The translations under genes were made by a program, and so were the position numbers. Shown in pieces: positions 59,801 to 64,000 of a DNA stretch of 64,000 nt. Under the pieces are notes generated by a model. That model was not told where the DNA came from. It did no database searches and saw only the letters and a program-made list of their open reading frames with translations. The DNA is from Romanomermis culicivorax (Eukaryota > Nematoda > Enoplea > Mermithida > Mermithidae), in the NCBI GenBank assembly GCA_963922205.1, contig CAWUHX010000016.1, forward strand, positions 1,860,001 through 1,924,000, in the 5' to 3' direction. Position 1 is the stretch's first letter; each line of letters begins with the position of its first letter.

Positions 59801-62800
59801 ATTTTTCATGTTCAACACGCATTTTCTAGGTTACGACAAACAATCGAGTGACCTTCCTAGAAAAACATGACCTAGAATTGTAAAGCTGAGATGACAGAAA
59901 AATTTCGGGCGCCGTTCGTAAATTGTCATTTTCGCAAGTATCACATGAATCAATCATAAAAAATTATTTCGGGGCGAGACATACGCTAAGAATAACGTCT
60001 GACCAAAAACGGGCTACGGCAGACGCAGCAGGATAATCATTTAAAAATTATCAATGACTCTTAATCATGAAAAAGCTTTGAAATGTTGTAGGCGTTCACT
60101 TTTTCAAGGTTAGACTCTACACTAGTAATTGGCATCTGCCGTCTTTAAAAAGAATAACCAGCATCGTAATCTCTGATAACATGGAGCAACAAATAACTTT
60201 AAATATTGAATTTTTGCCTTTCAGAAGGAAAAATTTTCAAATTAACTTTCTGATATAAAGGTTGAAAAGGTTCATTATATTCATATTGACTTTATTTTTA
60301 ATAGCATTTAAAAATGCTTTAGACTATAGCTAGAATACTAAATTCGAACTGCTATTCTAAACGACATTCTAAAAAGTAAAAGATCGACCATAAAAAATGA
60401 CGAAGGGCATCTAGAATACGGTATACTGAATTTTATATAATATTTTTCGATTTATAACTGATAAGTTATAATACATACCAACGTATCACACTAAAAATAC
60501 CATAGCTTGACTTTGATTGATTCAACTGAAATGTCGTTAATTTAACAGAAAAACGAATATTTTTCGACATGTTTATAATACTGTTAAAACGAACAAACGG
60601 TAAATCTTATTTCTAAAATCTGTAATACACCATTTGATCTAGGAGTCCCAAGAAATATGTAATTTTCGATTCGGAAGTTACGCGTCAGCTGTAAGCCAAA
60701 AGACATCACTGAATGTTTTGTATGAAAAATTTCAATGATAAAGCGCTTGAGATGCGATTCTTACATTTATGGTCGTCAAGAAGTTTTGTACCGTTTGAAT
60801 TTGTTTGAATTCGAATCATTAATCTACTTTTTTTCAAGTCTGTGGAACATAAGCATGAAATGTTAATTTGACCAAGAACATTCGTGAAACTTTTTGTTCA
60901 GAACTTTCTTTGAAATTTACATTCTCTCGTTCAAAATTGATGTCTAAATACTTTTAACAGAATCGAAATTTACATGAACCTTCAATTCTATAAAATTTGG
61001 GTCGTTCCGCAGAAAATTGCATTCCGATAAATGTTCTTATCAGAACTAAATTATCAAGCAAAGAAGTCCAAGATATTCAAGAGTTCACAATGTGTCAACA
61101 TTACATGACTGATTATAGTCTATTCGTTTTCAAATTAGCCTCGAAAGCAAAATAATCCGTAGAAATCAGCGAGCAGACAATAAGCCATCTGTAGACCAGA
61201 ATCTTTTTTCTCAATTTGTTCGTTTAACTGGTACAGTCAACTACAGAAAAAAGGTATATGTATACAAAGGTTGTTTATTATTTGCGCGAATATCTTTCTT
61301 TAAAAAATAGACTATTATTATATTGACAACATAGCAAAACCCCTACAGGAATTAAAAACCCCGTCTAACCTGCCATCTTTAAACGTTGTCAACCCGTAAC
61401 CGTATTTTTTATTATTGAACCATTCGCCTTCGTATTTTAGGCCGTCGGAGCGCTCGCTGACGCCGAAACCGCTACGGCGGTCGTTTTTCCACTCACCGGC
61501 GTACGTTTCGACGGCGTTTGGGTCAACAAATTCTTCGACGCCACCGCCGCCCGAACCTGTCCCGCCGCTGTGTCTGGTGGTTCCCGATTCGTCGCTCCCA
61601 CAACTCCCCGTACTTCCTGAGCTTTTTATTGAGCCTAGAAAAATGGCGAAATGAAGCAATGAGACACGATGGAATCCGGATGATTTCTGAAATTATGTTT
61701 TTCCTTTTATTTTTTGAGGACATTAGGATTTAAATAGTGCCACTGTTCTTCCTGGCTCATCTGTATTTTCCAATCATAACTTTTTGGAACATGCCGCTTT
61801 TGACTAATATCGAAAAACTCTTTGTGCACTCACGAAAATTCCTGCACCTTCTGAAAATCCGATAAAAAATTGTTAATCATTTTTTTCGATGGTGACATTT
61901 CTTCTGGCCAACCAAATCTCACCATCCACTACCCTTATGGATCATTTATACTTGCATTTTTCGGCGGAACAGAACGGAAAGAAATCGACACAACGTTTCT
62001 GAACCAAAGGGAAATTTTTGTTCCGTTCGGTTCGGTTGGGGGTTACCGTCGGTCATTTTCTAGAAAATTGCAGTTACCCTCTCCGATGGATAGTGGATTT
62101 TCAGGCTGAACGTTTCAAGCTGTTGGCGATCGGTTCCGTTACGTTCCGCCGAAAAAGGCAATTATAAATGACCCTTTAGAGCTGTATAAGACGGAGACCG
62201 AAGAGAAGAATCGGTATTTAGATTCGATCACTGTTTTTAGGACCCATTCCATACAGTACCTTTGATCAGAGTTATTACAGTTCAAGTGACTTTTGGTTAC
62301 AAAGCGAAAAGGCTAACGTTTTTTAAAAAGAATTTGTTCTATATCGGTGACCCTTTAAAAACGAAAGATGATTCTGTATATTTTCGGATATTTTTGCGGT
62401 CAGCTTGAACTTTGCTGAAGGGTCGACAAACAGGCTGTCTGAAGTCAGCAAGCTCAGCCATAGTCTGCCTTTTTACAAAATGTTTGCAATGAAAAAAATA
62501 ACAAAAATTATCGCTGCCGTCTACATCGTTTAAACAAAGCTTCAACGATTGAATTTTTTACTGCAAAAATTGACTACGGTTCCTTGAGTAAACTGAATAT
62601 TTTACAGTGCTATAGCGGAAAATCGTAAAAATATACAATAGTACTTGCATCCCGACTACAGTTATTCATAAGCATTTCAAAAAATAGATTACAGCCCTCT
62701 TTATTTCAAGAACTTATATATTCGTGCACATGGCCTATAAGCCGAGCGTTGAATATCAACTCGGGAAAGGAAAATGAAATAAATTGAAACTAATTAATTT

Positions 62801-63643
62801 TCATCATTCTTGAGTTCAATTCCAGCATACATGAACTCAATTGAAAAGATATGAAATAGTATTTCTTCATGAGGTATATGGACAATTTTACATGGAATCA
62901 TTATGAAATAACGGACAAGGGCGGATAAGTGAAATAAAAACCCTCAATAATCGAACTATAGCCATGTTTTTATAAAATGCTTCTAAAATAAAAAATGACA
63001 GAAACAAGGACTGATTTGAAGATCCAACACACAAAACTTTTACTGCAGAATTTTTTATTCAGAAAATTTCAGAGGTTTAGTTTAGTGGTGTCACAACTTT
63101 TTATTAATGTATGACGTGTGGTTTGGCATAAAATACTAAAATATGAAGTAGTAGCACTTGCTTTAGATTCATTATTTAGAAGCATTTTATGAAAATCAGA
63201 CTATAAAATTCACTTTTCTATTAAAAAAATGAGAGTTACTGAGTTACTGATTCTTTCGTTTTGTCTCGTTGTTTGAAAATTAAAACTGGAAAAATGCTGC
63301 TGTGAAGTATCTAACTCGGCAAACCTACTGTACTTGTATTTATTCTTTAAAATAATGATTGAAACAAAACGGAAGGAATTATTGAGGATAATAAAAAAGT
63401 GAAACTAAACCATATGAACTGCATTCATTTTGAATTGTTGCTATTTATTGAACTTTCAATGCATTTTCAACCCACCTGTGGCAACTCTGTTATCGATATC
63501 ACCGGTAGACCTTTGCTTTTTGATACGAAATCCCTGCCAAATGGTTCGTCGAAAGGCCATGGATTTTTCGGAGAGGGAACGGCGTCTGGACGGCGGTTCG
63601 CTTCGTGCTCGAAGCACGAATCCGCCTTTATTGTCATCGCTTC
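50677..63643 (-). CDS. JPH: Junctophilin, 3' eight coding exons (5' part beyond the window)
   Basis: Model, minus strand: 63643-63476, 61634-61370, 57338-57171, 56796-56678, 55759-54928, 52673-52360, 52091-51637, 50835-50677; all phases agree (2,480 nt, about 825 aa). Order: joining region ([18 protein letters not shown]); two MORN repeats ([34 protein letters not shown]); REEGKYKNN and a long alpha-helical region ([35 protein letters not shown]); a long low-complexity region; a C-terminal hydrophobic anchor. Junctophilins bind the plasma membrane through MORN repeats and the ER/SR through the anchor, holding ion channels together in muscle and neurons. The first six MORN repeats should lie right of 64000. 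Which paralog it corresponds to cannot be said; invertebrates usually have one. Confidence 0.92.
51637..52091 (-). CDS. JPH: Junctophilin exon before the membrane anchor
   Basis: 152 codons. It contains [18 protein letters not shown] and a charged helix, [17 protein letters not shown]. It leaves in phase 0 before GTAAGC. Confidence 0.8.
52360..52673 (-). CDS. JPH: Junctophilin exon, Arg/Ser-rich
   Basis: 105 codons with [15 protein letters not shown] and [14 protein letters not shown]. The exon is GC-rich in AT-rich surroundings. Acceptor CCTGTCGCCTAG, donor GTGAGT. Confidence 0.8.
53199..53401. mobile_element. MITE, TAGTCCAT family
   Basis: It contains GTGAAGACCATGCATCG, TAGTCAATATGAGGAAAAAG and GCGGCCACGTGCGC, and ends AAAATGGACTA followed by TA. 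The left end is less clear. Confidence 0.65.
54190..54434. mobile_element. MITE, TAGTCTG family, best copy
   Basis: It is 245 bp with near-perfect inverted ends of about 28 bp: TAGTCTGTTTTTCTTGAAAT and ATTTCATAAAAAACAGACTA. TA lies on both sides (54188-54189, 54435-54436). No coding capacity; mobilisation would need a Tc1/mariner-type transposase elsewhere. Confidence 0.9.
54649..54880. mobile_element. MITE, TAGTCTG family, degenerate
   Basis: TAGTCTCTTTTTTAAATAAT at the left, AATTCTACAGTAAACATAAT and GTGGCAGTGTC inside, and GAGCATTTGAAAAA at the right match the family in order. Confidence 0.6.
54928..55759 (-). CDS. JPH: Junctophilin exon, divergent Pro/Gln-rich region
   Basis: 277 codons, GC-rich, low complexity: Pro/Ser/Thr-rich in the first two thirds, then poly-Gln/Met and a Ser-rich, likely phosphorylated stretch ([13 protein letters not shown]). 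This corresponds to the divergent region of junctophilins, poorly conserved in sequence. The CAG-repeat stretch (about 55088-55136) may vary in length between individuals. Confidence 0.85.
55760..56677 (-). other. Junctophilin intron
   Basis: AT-rich; I see nothing in it beyond the splice signals. Confidence 0.6.
56678..56796 (-). CDS. JPH: Junctophilin exon, helical region end
   Basis: 40 codons with [20 protein letters not shown], matching the ARE.S..AR..A.E..P.F segment of the family. Acceptor CGCTTGATCAAG, donor GTATTA. Confidence 0.85.
57171..57338 (-). CDS. JPH: Junctophilin exon, start of alpha-helical region
   Basis: It encodes [15 protein letters not shown], followed by [17 protein letters not shown] and IQKAEIGAA. 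This is the conserved passage from the MORN domain into the helix that spans the membrane cleft. The acceptor ATTAG is short, but the phase fits. Confidence 0.9.
57902..58285. repeat. Direct repeat, copy A
   Basis: It starts at GACCATACATGCACAG...CTGCTGGGGGTCAGC and includes TTAATAACGAAAAGAAAGGT and AATCAAGTATATGCTTTT. Homologous to 58829-59226 in the same order and orientation. Confidence 0.8.
58362..58536. mobile_element. GC-rich palindromic MITE, intact copy
   Basis: Inverted ends TCGCATTTATACTTCACGGC and GCCGTCAAGTATAAATGCGA, with CACGGCCACGGCCACGGC and GTGACCGTGGCCGCGCC just inside. Its relative, split by a hAT element, is at 18447-20730. CACGGCTACGGC at the window end (63989-64000) may start a third. 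Confidence 0.85.
58610..58825. mobile_element. MITE, TAGTCCAT family
   Basis: It contains CAGGTGATCGCCGTGCATCG, GTCCCGACTGCTACAGTCAA and GGCGGTAGCGTACGCGG. It lies between the intact palindromic MITE and direct repeat B. Confidence 0.65.
58829..59226. repeat. Direct repeat, copy B
   Basis: It starts GTTTGCTGGGGGTCAGCC and ends CCCCCACGTGCATGTATG. It shares the whole series of blocks with 57902-58285 with roughly 20% differences by eye. Confidence 0.8.
61116..61314. mobile_element. MITE, TAGTCCAT family
   Basis: Ends TAGTCTATTCGTTTTCAAAT and TTCTTTAAAAAATAGACTA, preceded by TA. It abuts the donor side of the junctophilin MORN exon (61370), about 55 bp away. Confidence 0.7.
61370..61634 (-). 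CDS. JPH: Junctophilin exon with the last two MORN repeats
   Basis: It begins with a Ser/Gly-rich spacer, then two adjacent MORN repeats with the YAGEW..D.R.GFG and YEGEW..N...GYG cores. The donor GTTAGA follows an AG; the next exon starts RREEGKYK. Confidence 0.92.
62461..62692. mobile_element. MITE, TAGTCTG family, diverged
   Basis: TAGTCTGCCTTTTTACAAAA at the left and AAGCATTTCAAAAAATAGATTA at the right. No TA at the left side. Confidence 0.6.
62959..63203. mobile_element. MITE, TAGTCTG family
   Basis: TAGCCATGTTTTTATAAAAT at the left, GCATTTTATGAAAATCAGACTA at the right, TA on both sides (62957-62958, 63204-63205), 245 bp long. It lies about 270 bp from the junctophilin joining-region exon. 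Confidence 0.75.
63476..63643 (-). CDS. JPH: Junctophilin joining-region exon
   Basis: It enters in phase 1 after TTTTCTCCCAAG and leaves in phase 1 before GTGGGT. It encodes [18 protein letters not shown], then the junctophilin signature KKQRSTGDI, the segment between the sixth and seventh MORN repeats. Confidence 0.85.
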
Positions 63644-64000
63644 CTTGGGAGAAAATTCATATTAGATATCGTGTTTGTCCGACCAAAATTTCAAAGGTCT
63701 TTGAAGAAAATGCATAGCTTCTGCAGCAGTATCATGATTAATTTTTTCGGAAGCAATATAATAATATTGGTCGTTAATTTTCGTAGTCTTCATGACAAAA
63801 GTTACAAATTTTGAAAGCGGTTCAAATTTTGATACAACATGCATTGAACAGTTAGATTTCGCTGGTAAGTCCCAAGCTCTGCAGGAGAAATCGCACGAAG
63901 ATTCACATCGATGAACACGGCTGAGAACTAAATTTTCGAAATACGATTACAGGAAGGAGCCGGTTTGAGGCGTGCTCAAATTAAATGTCACGGCTACGGC

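Larger units (their letters stand above)
57478..59840. mobile_element. Fold-back element with 200-bp inverted arms in a junctophilin intron
   Basis: The left arm (57478-57675) and right arm (about 59640-59840) are inverted copies: AAATGTGTGTTGAACTTGAA against TTCATGTTCAACACGCATTT, ACACATCATAAA against TTTATGATGTGC, and AATCAAGATGAACTT against AAGTTCATCTTG. Between them are two direct repeats and two MITEs. Smaller CATCTTGATT motifs occur at 57655 and 57736. Confidence 0.7.
61635..63475 (-). other. Junctophilin intron with two MITEs
   Basis: AT-rich. A TTCGGCGGAACAGAACGGAA / TTCCGCCGAA inverted pair around 61960-62160 is the only further structure seen; it encloses about 190 bp and could be another small fold-back element (GATCATTTATACTTGCATTT at 61939 against AATTATAAATGACCC at 62159). 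Confidence 0.5.

Noticed and set aside
63988..64000. A further junctophilin MORN exon at the right edge of the window (minus strand)
   Set aside because: The sequence resembles the end of the GC-palindromic MITE (CACGGCTACGGC) and its minus-strand frame soon stops. It shows no MORN motif.
1..64000. tRNA, rRNA or CRISPR-like arrays
   Set aside because: No tRNA box pairs or rRNA sequence were recognised by eye. The only regular array is the GAAG microsatellite, which has no spacers. A tRNA scan would be needed to exclude a tRNA firmly.

Overview
The window is genomic DNA from an invertebrate animal. The genes have spliceosomal introns with GT..AG ends, all three protein-coding genes are metazoan families, and the AT-rich non-coding DNA is full of eukaryotic transposons. 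A nematode or another small invertebrate fits (PAT/DIRS-like element, many TA-flanked and hAT-type elements), but the sequence alone does not settle the phylum.

Layout. 1-9.4 kb is a retrotransposon cluster. Two tandem DIRS/PAT-like elements share their 5' 410-420 bp and a short 3' end. The first keeps gag, RT and RNase H remnants but has lost its tyrosine recombinase. The second keeps its 5' end and recombinase tail, and its middle is occupied by a 5'-truncated Gypsy-type element (RNase H, integrase). All are decayed by stops and frameshifts.

9.74-31.86 kb, plus strand: an RNF168-like E3 ubiquitin ligase in nine exons. I reconstructed it with every splice phase consistent (1,851 nt, 616 aa). 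Its RING is split between exons 1 and 2 and its ubiquitin-binding helices lie in exons 3 and 4. Its introns hold a stratified pile of nested hAT-like elements, fold-back elements and MITEs.

33.43-40.77 kb, minus strand, convergent with RNF168: an R7BP/RSBP-1-like gene (membrane anchor for R7 RGS-Gbeta5 complexes), tentatively six coding exons and 328 aa.

50.68-63.64 kb and beyond the right edge, minus strand: the 3' eight coding exons of junctophilin. They carry the joining segment, the last two MORN repeats, the alpha-helical region, a long divergent Q/P-rich region and the C-terminal membrane anchor. The first MORN repeats lie outside the window.

The most unusual signal is in 11-31 kb. 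Five elements with five different terminal inverted repeats, each with its own target-site duplication, share internal sequence modules and a recurring GC-rich palindrome (GGCGCGAAGCGCC type) in an otherwise AT-rich background. Nesting order can be read directly from interrupted target sites. The genes are unrelated in function (DNA-damage ubiquitin signalling, G-protein signalling, membrane contact sites); I see no operon-like organisation.
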